Shown: piece by piece, positions 45,365 to 57,947 of the stretch
Position numbering within the stretch: position 1 is the first letter of the stretch
Layout of the letters: the number at the start of each line of letters is the position of its first letter
Assembly (NCBI GenBank): GCA_905221605.1
Contig: CAJNDS010000968.1
Span: 393,501 to 457,500, forward strand
Source: Symbiodinium natans
Lineage: Eukaryota; Sar; Dinophyceae; Suessiales; Symbiodiniaceae
Length of the DNA: 64,000 nt
Reading direction: 5' to 3'
Program-made: the position numbers and the translations under genes
Notes under the pieces: generated by a model
Seen by the model: only the letters and a program-made list of their open reading frames with translations
What the model was told of the DNA's origin: nothing
Database searches by the model: none

Positions 45365-45932
45365 CTTAGGCCGTTACCAAAGATGAGGGGCTTCGACGCT
45401 CACTCGCACAAGGCAGGCAAGGCTTCAACGTCCATCGAAGAAAGACACCACTTTGCCACTTTTTGGGTTTAGGTGACATTCCGCGTCAACTACATCCACC
45501 TGTTCCGCGATCCCCAGAAGAGACCTGTAATACATAGTCAGAGCCCAGTATTGGGAGGTCACGGCGCAGACTCCATCAAGTACCTAAAAGATGAGAGTTT
45601 AGGGCAGATTTAGGATCCTTACACGCTGGGGTCGAGCGAGCGAGCCTGAGCAGCTAGGCTGCGAAAGGCTTTGCGCTTACGTTTGCGAACGTTTGCAAGC
45701 TGCTGCTTCTGCAGGATTCAGCCTCCAGCTGCGCCTAGGAGTTACATTAAAAAATGAAAGGGGCGCCCTTTTTTGGTTTTAAGTTATCTAAGTTCTAAAG
45801 ATATACAGGGGTGCCCTTTTTTGGTTTTAAGAGGATTACAAGAACCCTAAAGAAACGAAAAAGTGCCTGCTCCGGGTCCTAGAGCTTCTCGACAGGAGAA
45901 GAAAGGCAGGCCCCTTCTTAGCTGGCAAAGAT

Positions 45933-46035
45933 GCCCTAAACCCTAAACCCTAAACCCTAAACCCTAAACCCTAAACCCTAAACCCTAAACCCTAAACCCT
46001 AAACCCTAAACCTAAACCCTAAACCCTAAACCCTC
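45933..46035. repeat. (CCCTAAA)n array
   Basis: About 14 units; further arrays follow at 46139-46190 and 46290-46357. Confidence 0.9.
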
Positions 46036-47079
46036 AACATGCCAAGGCGAAGATCCGAACTCCCGACCAGTTGCCAAGCAGTGCACTGCCAGAGCTCCCC
46101 TACGGGCGTATAGGGATGAGGTCTTCAAAGCCCTAAGCCCTAAACCCTAAACCCTAAACCCTAAACCCTAGCCCTAAACCCTAAACCCTCAAAGCCAAGC
46201 CCAGGCCTTTACACCGTGATCCTCATGCTTTGAAGAAGCTGGGCTGCCAAACCACCTCACATACCCCCCCCCCCACCCCTGCCCCCCTCGCCCTAAACCC
46301 TAAACCCTAAACCCTAAACCCTAAACCCTAAACCCTAAACCCTAAACCCTAAACCCCAAGCCATCCCTAATCCCCTCCCCCTGCCCCCCCTATAGACCCT
46401 AAACCCCAACACCATAAGCACTCTGCTGCCCTGGGGCCCCGCTTTCACGGAGCAGAGCCCAGCAGCTACACCAGCAGCAGCCAAGCGCTGCCAGTGAAAA
46501 GAGCTCTGGCGCTCCTGGGATAATTTTTTTTTGCGCTTAGGGATGTTTAGGGTTTAGGGCTTTAGATGTTGAGTGTTCAGGGCTTCAGGAGGGTTCAGGG
46601 CTTAAGGATGTTGAAGGTTTAGGGTGCGCAGGTTTGGTTTTGCCACCTGCCTAGTGGAAGTCGCACCAAGGAGGGGATCATACTGCCAGTGCCAATACAG
46701 GCAACTGAGAGATGCTACAGTGTTCAAGGGGTGGAGGTCCGGTGTCCAGGAGTAGGATGTGGGAACTGAAATCTAAACCTTCAACCCCAAACTCCTTCAA
46801 CCGCTTTACGCTCTCTCTCTCCCTCTCTTTCTGTCTGTCTCTCTCTGTCTCTCTTTGTCTCTCTCTCTCTCTCGCACAGAAATACCTCTCTCTATTTCTC
46901 TCATACTCATGGGGAACCCTTCTTCCTTCTGGGAACCCCCCTCCCCCCCCAAAAACCCTAAACCCTAAACCCTAAACCCTAAACCCTAAACCCTGAACCC
47001 GAAGAACAAGGTCGCCACGAGTCCATCTTGCATCCCAGCGCCGGCCTGAAGTTCGCTCCGCCGTGACCTGGATAGGTTT

Positions 47080-47215
47080 AGGGTTTAGGGTTTAGGGTTT
47101 CGGGTTTAGGGTTTAGGGTTTAGGGTTTAGGGTTTAGGGTTTAGGGTTTAGGGTTTAGGGTTTAGGGTTTAGGGTTTAGAGTTTCGGGTTTAGGGTTTAG
47201 GGGTTTAGGGTTCAT
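47080..47215. repeat. (TTTAGGG)n array
   Basis: About 18 units with TTTCGGG variants at both ends. Confidence 0.9.
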
Positions 47216-47750
47216 GGGGTTTACGATGTTATCTTAAATTGACTGTATCGGGTTTACATAGGGTTTGTAGGGATGATATGAAGTCTGAATTCAGTCATAG
47301 GTTCCCAAGTAACCTAGCAAAGAAGCAGAACCGTTAGTTGGGTTTAAACAAAAGAAAGCAATGTGACACTGGGTATCCTAGCTGGCCCTGAACTCCAAAC
47401 TTTTTTGCAATTGCAAAAGTTTCCGAAATCCGGACCTTCGTGGATTGAGAAGGACCCATTCGCGGTTCAGGGTGTGTGTGTGTGGTAGCAGCACCAAGGC
47501 CTCAACGCTCAACCACCCCAAGCCCTAAACCTACATCCATAAACCCTTTTTGCTCCAAGGCTCTCTCTCTCTCATGCGCCGGGCAACCATCCCTAAACCC
47601 TAAACCCTAAACCCTAAACCCTAAACCCTATTAAACCCCTGGATCCCTTTTTGGCAAGGGGCAGGTCGCCACTCGGCGCACGAGGATGCGGAAACTGCGA
47701 GGCGCAGGCATCACCTGAGATGATCGGGCGGCTGTGAGCTTCGGGTCTGG

Positions 47751-47898
47751 GTTTAGGGTTTAGGGTTTAGGGTTTAGGGTTTAGGGTTTAGGGTTTAGGG
47801 TTTAGGGTTTAGGGTGTAGGGTTTAGGGTTTAGGGTTTAGGGTTTAGGGTTTAGGGTTTAGGGTTTAGGGTTTAGGGTTTAGGGTTTAGGGTTTAGGG
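47751..47898. repeat. (TTTAGGG)n array, about 21 units
   Basis: A long pure array with one GTGTAGG variant; no gene recognised on either side. Confidence 0.92.
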
Positions 47899-48861
47899 AT
47901 TTTCTAGGACGGTTCAGGGGGAGGAAGGGAGGGAGGTGGCCTGCACACTCGTTTGCGCTCAAGCTGAAGTAGCCCAAGAGTCATACTATGATGAGGGTAC
48001 CCGGCTTGAGGTTGGTTCCTTTTACCTTTGACGTGAGAACTCAGAACCCATAAAGGGCAGAAGGGTAAGCTGGGGCTACCGAGGGGTTCTTTCGTAACCT
48101 GTACAAAAAGTAGGTTGGCTTAGGGGTTTTAGGGTTCGGAAGTCGTCAGGTGGCAGCTCTGAAAGAACTAAGGGTACTGTACTCATTCTGAATATGAGAA
48201 CCCCAGAACAGGCTCCCCAAACTTCGGGAAACCCTCACGTTTTCTTTCGGTGAAAGATTCCAAGGCTTCTGTTCCGCTCCCCACCAAGGAGCTCTGGAAG
48301 TCATATGATTCGGACCTGATTAGGAGTCCAGGGATTTATGTTTAACCCGATGTCGACAACAACCGTGAAGCATCCATCGGTAATTTGCGGCTTACGGTAG
48401 GGGTCTCACATTCGCGTTCACAAGCAGGCCCAGTCGCCCCTTGGCCATTGAGCATCGCGGGGCACGCTCTCTCGGTCGACGTACGGGCTTTCAGGCTGAG
48501 GGTTCATAGGCTATGCATAGGGGTTTAGGGACTAGGGTTTAGGGGGGGTGAGAGTTCATAGGGCTGAGGGTCTGAGGCGGTAAGGTGTCGGGGGGTCTGG
48601 GGTTCAATCATGCTTGCCAGAAGTAAGGGGCTGTAACACGATGTGGTGTCAGGCTTCAGGCAACTTCTGCTGAAATCTGTCGAGCATGACTTGACTGCCT
48701 GAAAACATAGGGCACCCAAAACACAGCTATGTGCTGAACTTAGAGACTGTGGACTTCATGCGTGGTTTGGTTTGTGAGCCGAAAAGCATAATGCTGGCCA
48801 GGCAGCAGGCGCTATGCTTTTGTAGGGTTTGCAGTCTCACCCTCATCATCAAGCAAACGAA

Positions 48862-49060
48862 GGGCTTACACCCATAGGCAACCCCAGCAAGCAGCGCTTG
48901 TTGCGGGATCCCAAGGTGTCAAACTCCCAATGCTGCGATGGGATCTTGTGAAAATGTGCCAGGAATCGGGGTGGAATGCGCGCAATGCTGTTTTCAGGGG
49001 CAAAATCTTGGCAATTGCTCAAAGCCCTATAGATTCTACCGAAGCACTGGCATTCGCATC
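48862..49060 (-). CDS. Candidate coding region of unrecognised gene
   Basis: The minus strand is open through about 65 codons containing IARIPPRFLAHFHKIPS and QHWEFDTLGSRNKRCLLGLP. This is longer than the recognised exons here, and its edges are not clear. Other short open, GC-rich stretches preceded by AG|G on the same strand (about 47650-47730, 47015-47070, 46450-46510 and 45680-45730, the last with a GTAAGC donor) may be further exons of the same gene. No function is proposed. Confidence 0.3.
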
Positions 49061-50172
49061 GGTCAGGCACAGTTCCTAGGATGCTGCCGTACCACCATCC
49101 ACCATAAGGCCTGGATGGAATGCCACGTAACCCTAATTAAGCTCCAAGGCCCTGTTTTCCTACGACGCCAAGACAGAAGGCCCGGACAAAAAGGACCAGC
49201 TAAACTACACCCACGAGTAACCTAGGAATAAAAAGGGCACCCTTTTTGGTTTAAAGGGGCTCGTAAGGGAACCGAAACCCCCAAAAACACGGGTTTTTGT
49301 TGGGGACGGGGCATCCCAATGATGTGTCCCCCAAACCCGAAGCACACCAACTTGAGCCTCGGTCGTGACGCCAGGCAACTCAGCGAAGTTCAGTAGGAGT
49401 TTTTGGGTTGGAGGCTTATGGTCTTTCGTGATCTTTCGAAAGCAAGCTAGGAATGAAACACATGGGGGCTAAGAAGGGGACCTTGCCCTACCTTCAGAAC
49501 CCTAACAACCTACTCTTCGAGATGTTTTTGGCTCTCAGAAACACTTCAGCACAATTCAGGCAGGGGTCCCCGGCTTATCTTGGGAACCGAAAGCCTTGTC
49601 GTTTGTGCACGCTTCCTCAACCGAAACCTACCCAAAAGTAGGTCTTTGTTGAGGGTCGGGGACAGCGATGTCTCCGGGTTTGTTGTGGCTGTAGGGGTTG
49701 GGGGGGGGGGGGGGGGGGGGGGGGGTCGCTTCGCTGAACCCGGGTTTGGGGTTTGAGCTGGCAGCTTGCAGCAAGGGGCCGAAGAACTGTCCTCTGCACT
49801 GACACCGGTCACCAACCTCCGAAATGGTGGTTGAAGCCCCTAAAACCCGAAAACCCACACCGGAAACCCTGGCCCTGAACCCTAAACCTCCTGAGCATGA
49901 AGCTGGGATCACCTCAAGATTCTTCCCACAGCCGACTCGAACAAGATTCATAAAGGCCGGTGGCCGCCTTATCCGTTACCCTTATACCTTACATAATATA
50001 GCCCCTAGATACCCTAGTAAGAAGCCCCCCCTGCAAAAACATAAACCCTACGTAAAGAGACCACCAACCAATATAAAACAAGATGGTTCTTATGCCTGCC
50101 CCAAACAAAACATCCTGCCCGAAACCCTAAACCCTAAACCCCCTACACCGCGGCCCCCTCAAGGATCATGAG

Positions 50173-50234
50173 CTACCACTCCGCCAACTTGCAGACCCAG
50201 GCGCCGCTGACGTCAAAGGCGAGGTCATGGGAGC
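50173..50234 (-). CDS. C-terminal exon of an unrecognised gene
   Basis: The minus strand reads CCAAG|GC and then 20 codons, ending TGG TAG. The peptide includes SHDLAFDVSGAWVCKLAEW. The exon has the acceptor style of its neighbours (AG|G), high GC and no stop before the terminal TAG. No family was recognised. It lies downstream of the kinase stop and upstream of the M16 gene, so it probably ends the gene whose candidate exons lie at 52609-54753. Confidence 0.5.
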
Positions 50235-50261
50235 CTTGGGCACCCTATAGGGTTTAGGGTT

Positions 50262-50306
<45 letters not shown>

Positions 50307-50849
50307 TTATTTATTTTACATACACATATACATACGTGTATACATATATATATATATACACATGTACTTATACACATACGCATATCCATATATATATATA
50401 CACACATATAGATCAGGGCTTAGCGTTTAATGTTTAGGGATGCCCTGCCGAGTACTCGGGGGATTGTCTTCATGAGGGCACGGAGGTTGTGCCTTAAAAC
50501 CATCCGAAAACTCGGCCCATGTACTTCAAGATATGCATTTTTGTGTACATATATAAATGTGTGTGTATGTATGTATGTGTGTATGTACGCATACATGTAT
50601 GTACGGTTGTATCTATATATATATATATATATAGCTATATATATATATATAAACCCAAAACCCTCAACCCTCAACCCCAAAACCCTAAACCCTAAACCCT
50701 CACTCAACCCCGCACAAAAAAATGTCATCAAGGGCCCTGAACCAGGATTTCAAAGGTCCGGGCGATGCTCTGTCCCGGCATTGCCATGGATGGAGCCCTG
50801 GGCTACAGGACCGGGATCCACGGGTGTCGGGTTTAGGGTCGAGGGCCTG

Positions 50850-50951
50850 TACTTGAAGGTTCATGGGTAGGTATAAGTGGGATTATAAGTAGGGGAACTA
50901 GGGTTGTAACTTTATTATGGGCACTTATAACTACCCATGAACCTTCAAGTA
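50850..50951. mobile_element. Hairpin element, family F, copy 1
   Basis: Perfect terminal inverted repeat tacttgaaggttcatgggta at both ends, with a stem continuing into gtataagtg. Confidence 0.88.
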
Positions 50952-51390
50952 GGGTTTTGCCGGGTGCTGGAGGTATATGAAGTAGGGTTTATATTTCTTG
51001 TACCCCCAAAAGGACATCAAGTATATACACTCACCAATATTAAGAAGGAACCCAATATACACTCACCCAAAACAGTACAAGAAACCCTCCTTCATGTGGG
51101 GGCTCCAAGCGCAAAAAGGGTGTGGAGGCTAAACGCTGAGCCCTGGTGCTGCTGGTTGGGGGGTGTCTGGCCTTGTCGGCCACCACATCCCTGCATCTAT
51201 CTGCATCTTAAATCCCTAAACCCTAAACCCTCTCGACTTAAAGCAGAGGAATCTCCAAACCCAACCGACGGGGCATCCCAGCCCGAAACGCTCAAGCTGA
51301 ACTTCAACTCCACTTCCTGTTGCGCTCTCTCCGTTTCTCTTTTTCTTTTTCTTGCTTTCATGGGGGCTTGAGGCTAGGGTTCCCCCCCCC

Positions 51391-51397
51391 CCCTTTC

Positions 51398-51465
<68 letters not shown>

Positions 51466-51477
51466 TCTCTTACAGGA
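51391..51477. repeat. (CT)n tract ending in TTACAG
   Basis: A pure CT run followed by cttacagg on the plus strand; equivalently CTGTAAGAGAGAG on the minus strand. Similar tracts are at 9070-9090, 31909-31984, 46810-46882, 57917-57950 and 63432-63604. Confidence 0.9.
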
Positions 51478-52608
51478 GGGTGGGCATTCTTGGTCCCTCA
51501 TTCCTGACGCCTACTCTGAATCCGTGGAAACCGTTTCTGAGGCCCAGTCGATGGCATCGACATGGGCACGGCGCCCATGGGCATTGGTGCAAAGGCAGGC
51601 GGCCTGGGTAGGCGCTTAGGCCTAGGTGTTTAGGGTTCAGGGTTCAGGGTTCAGGGTTCAGGGTTTAATGTTAGCGCGTTTTGTACCAGCCGTCTAGCAA
51701 TTGCTCTATGTCTAGTCAGGGGCAAAAAAAAAGGTGACTCCGAGGGTCGCTTTCTATGTCGCTGGAACGATGATGGGACGGACCCGAAACCATATAGCTT
51801 ACGACCCGCGAGCAGTCATGGTACAACCCTCAAGACAGTTATATATGTTGTTATTATTAGTATTATTGTTATTATTACATATATACATATAGACATATAT
51901 ACATATATACATATATACATATAGATGCATTTGTACTTATATAACCCTTTGTAAGGTCGGAAGAGTGCCTACTGCAGCCTCAGGGTTGAAACAAGCCCCA
52001 GTGCTGCCCCAAAGTAGGCCCTGAGTTCAGAGTTTCTTCAGTCAGGGTGTAGGGTTTAGGGTTTATGGGGGGGGTGTAGGGTTTAGCGTTTAGTGTAGGG
52101 GTTTAGAGGGTGTAGGTGTAGGGTATCGTAATCCCTAAAGCAAACCAAAGCCCAACGGCCCCTCAACCCCCAAACCTCAACTGCACGATGCGGGAACTAT
52201 AGTTATAACACCCTTTCAAGCACTCAAGGTCTGGACGCCATGAAAGGAGACGTCTGCCCTGCGCAGGCGACGGGACATTTTGAGGTACGTAGTGGAATTT
52301 TTGGTGGCCTCTATGGCTTGTGTGCCCTTTGAAGCTCTTAAAGGCTTTAAAGTAATGACTGTGGGGCGCAGGCAATGTGCCTCCCATACGACCACCGGAA
52401 AGACCCCAACCCAAACATACGGCCGAAATGAAGTTTACTGAAGGGGTTCGACATAAATGGGCACCCCATGGGATCCCATGTGTCTCAGGCACAAGGGCAT
52501 TCAGGGGCATTTGGCTTGGAGACTTAGGGTTCAGGGTTTAGGGTTCAGGTGATAAGCCCTAGGCCCTCAGCCCTCAGCCCTCAACCCTAAACCCCATTGA
52601 GGCGGCGC

Positions 52609-52656
52609 GACTTCAGGTCTTTGAGTTCCTTGTTGAGGGGCTTAGGGTCTGGAAGC
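52609..52656 (-). CDS. Candidate exon of unrecognised gene (lysine/leucine-rich)
   Basis: Minus strand, TTGTTCCCAG|G then 15 codons, ending before a GC donor. The peptide is LPDPKPLNKELKDLK. The acceptor has a good pyrimidine context. The sequence is charged and probably helical; no family was recognised. Confidence 0.35.
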
Positions 52657-52751
52657 CTGGGAACAACATGGACGATGGGTCCCAAAGCAAGGGGGGGAAG
52701 AGCCGTCTCCTTTCTTGGCAGGCAGGCAATTTCAGAAAGACCTACTTGGTA

Positions 52752-52857
52752 GCCAGGTAACCATATGATCATAAGCGCACCCTTTTTGGGGTTGGTTATG
52801 TCATAAGGGAACCCATAACCAAAAAAAGGGTAGAAGGGTACCACTGGGCTACCAAGC
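52752..52857. mobile_element. Family C element, well-preserved copy
   Basis: ggtagccaggtaacc at the left, caccctttttggggttggtt and ataagggaacccataacc inside, accactgggctaccaag at the right. Confidence 0.85.
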
Positions 52858-53146
52858 CTAAAAAGGGCTTTTGCGCTCTAAGAAGGGTAGGCTTGGGGTT
52901 AGGGTTATGCGGTTCTTGAACTCTGGGAGGTGGGTGCTGCTGTCAACCTAGCCTAGCCAAGAACCAGACACTGTAGGGTCCTCGCAGAACTAGAAAACGA
53001 AACCTATCTGAAACCTGCGGCGGCGAAAGGCGAAGATAGGAACAGGCACATAATCCCGAGCCCGGAAACCCAAGATGCCGAGCACCTGTAGAAACGAAAG
53101 CAAAACACTCTGTTCGCTTTTTTGCTGGCTGTACAATGATGCCCAC

Positions 53147-53199
53147 GTTGACGACGGTGCCCGAACCCTGCCCGAGCGCCCAGATCTTCGTAGATGCGG
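53147..53199 (-). CDS. Candidate exon of unrecognised gene (IWALGQGSGTVVN)
   Basis: Minus strand, CTCAG|CC followed by 17 codons and then a GT donor. The peptide includes ASTKIWALGQGSGTVVN. It fits the local exon style (AG acceptor, short, GC-rich, no stop) and continues open for some residues after the proposed donor. No homology claim is made. Confidence 0.4.
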
Positions 53200-54714
53200 C
53201 TGAGGGTTGAGGGCGTTTAGGGTTTCAGCGCTTAGGAAAAACTTAAGCTAAGCTTTGAACCTTCTCTCCTTCTCTCTCAAGCTTGAACGCCCTGAACGCC
53301 ATGAACCTGACCTTTATAGCTCAAAGGTCCCTTTGTGTTAAGTTTCCAAAAAAACCCCCCTGGTGCTGGTTTGCAAACATGACCTTACAAGGTAGGTCTG
53401 GGGCCCCTCGATACTTGAATTCTCAAAGGATGCCCTCGGGCTCTCTATAAAACCCACATGGGCACGATTCCTCAAGGAATAGGGGTAAAGGTAAGCTCTG
53501 CAGGCAAGGGCATGTCGATGAACCAAGTTTCGAACTGTTGTTGGTTAAGGCCTTGAGCTTCCTGGTGTAGGGTTTAAGTGGGTCTTTGTTGGAGTTGGGT
53601 TTCGGAGTTTAGGCAGAAACATGGTACCGACGTCCAAACCCATCCTTTACAACAAGTCTCGGTCGTCGCTACAAACAGACCAATGGTTCGACAGACTGAA
53701 GTCTGAACCCACTAGGACTTGTAAAGGGATTCTACGGCAACAAGTATGGATTACACAAACGAAGGACTTGTCCGATTGTCCGGGTTGCAGGGCAGAGGCT
53801 TAGAGCAAGTCTGCAGCATGGGCGCCACGATCATCCATGGGTGTCGCCAAGCACTCCATGCATCAGCCCTAAACCCTAAACCCTAAACCCTGAACCCTAA
53901 ACCCTAAGCCCTAAACCCTACACCCGGGATGGCTTGGGTTCACCCAAGATATGGGTAGTTCTGTAAATTAGTGAACATAGTTTCGTGAACCTCCCCATGT
54001 CGGTGCTTCCGAAATTAGGGGGTACCCTTTACCCTTATTTGGGTCCTGCTGATCGGGGAATCCTACTATTTGGGGGGTCTGTATTTGGCCTGAATACTAG
54101 CCCGGGCATGGCAGCTTTAGCTGCAGCATGGAGGGCCAAGCGACGCTTCTCAAGGAAGCTGGTGCTAAGTCGTACTGATACGGAGCCGGAAGAACAAGAA
54201 CTTCTTAAGGCCCTGTGTCCCGTACTGCACAACAAGGCGTCGAAAAAACGAAGTACCATGCATTCCGCGTTTATGCTACCGTTACTACCGCATTTTGCTT
54301 CTTAAAGTCTCTTAAAGTCTCTAGGGGGGGGAGTTTGGGATAGGCGCTCGGCTCTAAAACTTTCGAGGCATTGGTGATCTTTCAGGTTTTTTTCTTTGGA
54401 TGACACCCTTGGCCTGCCCGGGGGGCCAAGATAGTTGGAACGGGACAATGGGCATGTCTGAATGTCTTATAATTAATGTCTTATACAGGGTTACTACTGG
54501 TTGTCTATTTAGGCTCCTGTATTACAGCTACGGAACATGCGTGAATTGTTTAGGATTTAGCTTGCGGCCTTTGCTACCGGATCCGCACCAAGGAAAGAAG
54601 CAAAGACCCTAAAGCGAGGCGTGGACGCTCTGGAGGGGATTCCTCAGACTGCGGTGGCTCTGCGATGTCTTAGTGCACCATGGTGGGGGGGGGGGGGGTT
54701 TTCACATGAGCCGC

Positions 54715-54753
54715 CTTCGTTTGCTTCGTGCCCTCCTGCCAGTCCGTCCACAC
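54715..54753 (-). CDS. Candidate exon of unrecognised gene (VWTDWQEGTKQTK)
   Basis: Minus strand, GCAAG|GTG, 13 codons, then AAG|GCGGC (GC donor), phase 0 at both ends. The peptide VWTDWQEGTKQTK has normal composition. It could belong with the exons at 53147, 52609 and 50173, but phase continuity was not tested through all of them. Confidence 0.35.
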
Positions 54754-55116
54754 CTTGCTGACACATCTAGTGGCAGCCCAGGAGGGGGCGACGTTCACCG
54801 ATTAACCCTTCAAACCCTATTTTACCCTAAACCCTACTTCCTAACCCTAAACCCTAAACCCTAAACCCTGAACCCTGAACCCTGAACCCTAAACCCTGAC
54901 TGCATGTTGTTGGACCCTCTGAGGCTTAAAACAACAACATCGTGCCTCTGACTTTCGAGCCACGCCTTGGATTCTCTACTCAAGCCCCTCTGCAAGTCAG
55001 TCCGACGCCTACACTGCCTACACTGTATAGCCCTTTCGAACCAAGACTAGGACAAGCTTGCAACACCCTAACTCCTAGAAACCCTGTGAGCCCTCATCTT
55101 CTCCCCATCATGGGCT

Positions 55117-55268
55117 TGGTAGCCCAGTAGTCACATCATGATAAGGGCACCCTTTTTTGGGTTGGTTTCCTTATAAGGGAACCCGTAACCCAAAAAAAAA
55201 AGGGTAAAGGGCCCTTATAAGGGAACCCGTAACCAAAAAAAAGGGTAAAGGGTACCACTGGGCTAGCA
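55117..55268. mobile_element. Family C element (ends tagcccagt / actgggcta), with internal duplication
   Basis: It runs from ggtagcccagtagtcac through agggcacccttttttggg and ataagggaacccgtaacc (twice) to taccactgggctagc. Family members recur at 8083-8190, 24345-24465, 32283-32395, 36379-36450, 45740-45885, 47975-48095, 49215-49290, 52752-52857 and 62585-62765. Confidence 0.85.
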
Positions 55269-55336
55269 AGTGTGTGTTGAAGCCCCCGAGCGCCCTTTGA
55301 CCTTCAACTCCCAAAAGCCCTGGGCTGAGCGTTTAT

Positions 55337-55456
55337 CCCTAAACCCTAAACCCTAAACCCTAAACCCTAAACCCTAAACCCTAAACCCTAAACCCTAAAC
55401 CCTAAACCCTAAACCCTAAACCCTAAACCCTAACCCTAAACCCTAAACCCTAAACC
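55337..55456. repeat. (CCCTAAA)n array, about 17 units
   Basis: Nearly perfect array with one CCCTAA contraction, between the kinase stop and the unrecognised exons. Confidence 0.92.
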
Positions 55457-56006
55457 CACCAAGCCATCGAAGAATTCACCTCCTGGAGAGCCTTCGCCAC
55501 CCACTTGGTGGGGCGTCGAAGCCGCTGCTGTGAAAAAAATTGGGCCCCCGGCAGCGCATTGGGGCTTTTTTCCCACCCGTTTCGCACTGGGGTTTAGGGT
55601 TTAGGGTTTAGGGTTTGGGGTTTGGGGGGGGGGGGGGGGGCATTCGGGTTTAGGGTTTAAAGGGCTTAGGGGGCTGATTTTTTGAGGCGGGGGGGGGGGT
55701 TGGGGGGGGTAAAGGATGGGGTGAAAGGTTTATGTCTTTAACAACGGGAAAAAGTTAGTTTAGGGCTCTAAGCACTTCAGGTCTTTTGAGGCTTTGTCAT
55801 CTTAATCTAGGGCCTAGGGCAGGGGGGCGACTAGGGGCCGGGCTCGAGCTGGCCAAAACCGTAAACCTTTTTGAACCCAGACTCTGAAACCCTAAGCCCT
55901 AAACCCGTACCCTAAACCCTAAACCCTAAACCCTTAACCCTAAACCCTAAACCCTAAACCCAAACTGAAATGGAGTTTAGGGTTAAGGTTGCCGGGGTCC
56001 CAAGTG

Positions 56007-57913
56007 CTAGGCATCTGCAAAGTCCATCGCAAGCCACTCGTGGTTGCGGAGGTCCTTGGTTTCCCCAGCCAGTTCGGGTTTAGGGTTTAGGGTTTAGGGT
56101 TTAGGGTTTAGGGTTTAGGGTTTAGGGTTTAGGGTTTAGGGTTTAGGGTTTAGGGTTTAGGGTTAAGGGTGAGGGTTTTGGGTTTTGGGCTTAGCCTCAG
56201 GAGCCGAGGGAGAAAAGTGTGCCCCAACCCGCAATGAACCCAGAACCCAGAACCAGTTTTTGGTAGGTTGCCTATATGAGTAATTAACAGAAAGGGCCTG
56301 TGTTGCTTGCCTAGAACAAAAACGATCCTGAGATTCTTAAGCCGTACCAGCCTTGCACCATGGTAAAAGCTAAGCCCTAAAGGTAAACCCTAAACCCTTT
56401 CGTGAACCCGGGCTCTCTGAGCTAACCCCCAAACCCGGTATAACTACCCTCAACCACGGTAAGCCCCAAGCCCTATTGTAGCACTAAACCCTAAACCCTA
56501 AACCCTAAAACCCTAAACCCTAAACCCTACAACCCTACAACCCTACAACCCTACAACCCTAAAACCCTAAAACCCTAAAACCCTAAACCCAACTGCAACC
56601 ACGGATCGCCAGCGCCCAGCCGCTGGTCGGGATCGCGTCGGACGCAACGGCCAATGAAGTCCTGCTTGGGTTTAGGGTTTAGGGTTCAGGGGTTTACATA
56701 GGGTTTAGGGTTTTAGGGTTTAGGGTTTCAGGGTTTTAGGGTTTTAGAGTTTGAGGCTTTTAGGGTGTAGGGGTTTTAGGGTTTATGGGTTTTGGGGACT
56801 TAGGTTTCGGGGATTTATCCCAAAGGGCTTAGGGTTTTGGGGTTTCACTCTAGAAGGCTTTAGGGTTAAACGCTTGTCATTTTTTCGTTTTTGCCTAGGG
56901 TTTAAGGGTGTAAGTCGGGTTGCGCGGGAGGTTGTTCGGGGTAGGCGGTTGCGGGGTTGGGGGTCATTTTTGTAGGGACCCCTTTTTCAATGTAGCCACC
57001 CCGGCACACCATCCCTTACCCTATCTAGATGCGACTCTCCCCAAAAACAGCACCTGCCGTAGACACATGGCAGCTCAGATGCCCCAAAACCGGCAGCGAA
57101 ACCCACAAAAGTGCTACAGGCATCCGAAGGCATCCTGATGACCTTGTGCCCCCAAAGCCTCGTGCAAAAATGCCCAGAAGCCTTTCTCCAGAGTTTGGTA
57201 TCACCCTACGACCTTGCTAAACCACCGACAGAGAGAGCAATGCTGGGAAGGCCTACCAGGACCGCTGCGTCTTGTCACCCTAAACACGAAAACCATGTGT
57301 AAAACCTTAAACCCTAAACCCTAAGCCCTAAGCCCTAAACTCTAAACCCTAAGCCCTAAGCCCAAAGCTCGAACCATCCTTGCAGGTCTCGCTGACCTGT
57401 TCTGGGAGGGGCGGCGTCTCCTGGAAACAAGGCCAAGGGTTTAAGGGTTTAGGGTTTAGGGTTTAGGGTTTAGGGTTTAGGGTTTAGGGCTAGGGCTTAG
57501 GCTTGAGGATTAAGGGTTGAGGGTTGGGTGTACTCAGCGCACCGCTTTTACCTTATACCATAAGACGAAACTCTAAAGGTACCTTATAACATCCCGAGGG
57601 GCCCCTTTTTGTAGGGATCATCGTTCAGACTTCTGTGTCTGTGCTTCATCAGATAGTCATCTCGTGCGTTTGCTGTCTTCTTCGTTCCCTGTAAGCATTG
57701 ATGTAGGGTCTTTCTTGGGTCCGTGCCTGTTCCTGATGCTTTAGTCCTTACGGCCACCTGTTGCCTACTTTGTTCAGCCCAGCCGTTAGCTGCGCCCCCT
57801 TCGCAGCTGGAGATCTCGGGGTTCAGAGTCCGAATGAAACACGTCTTCGGGGGGTGGGGGTTGGGGTGTGGGTGGGAGTTTGGGCTGAGGGCTGGGGTCA
57901 CACAGGCCGGATG

Positions 57914-57947
<34 letters not shown>

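Larger units (their letters stand above)
45600..48860. other. Spacer or intron DNA with arrays and a few candidate exons
   Basis: Mostly telomere-like arrays, a CT tract and two family C copies (45740-45885, 47975-48095). Short open stretches preceded by AG|G on the minus strand are noted under 48862-49060; none matched a family I know. Confidence 0.5.

Noticed and set aside
46030-46098. Minus-strand tRNA-like segment (ggcagtgcac, gtcgggagttcgga)
   Set aside because: D-arm and T-arm resemble a tRNA, but the acceptor stem does not pair and the anticodon stem has mismatches; at most a relic.
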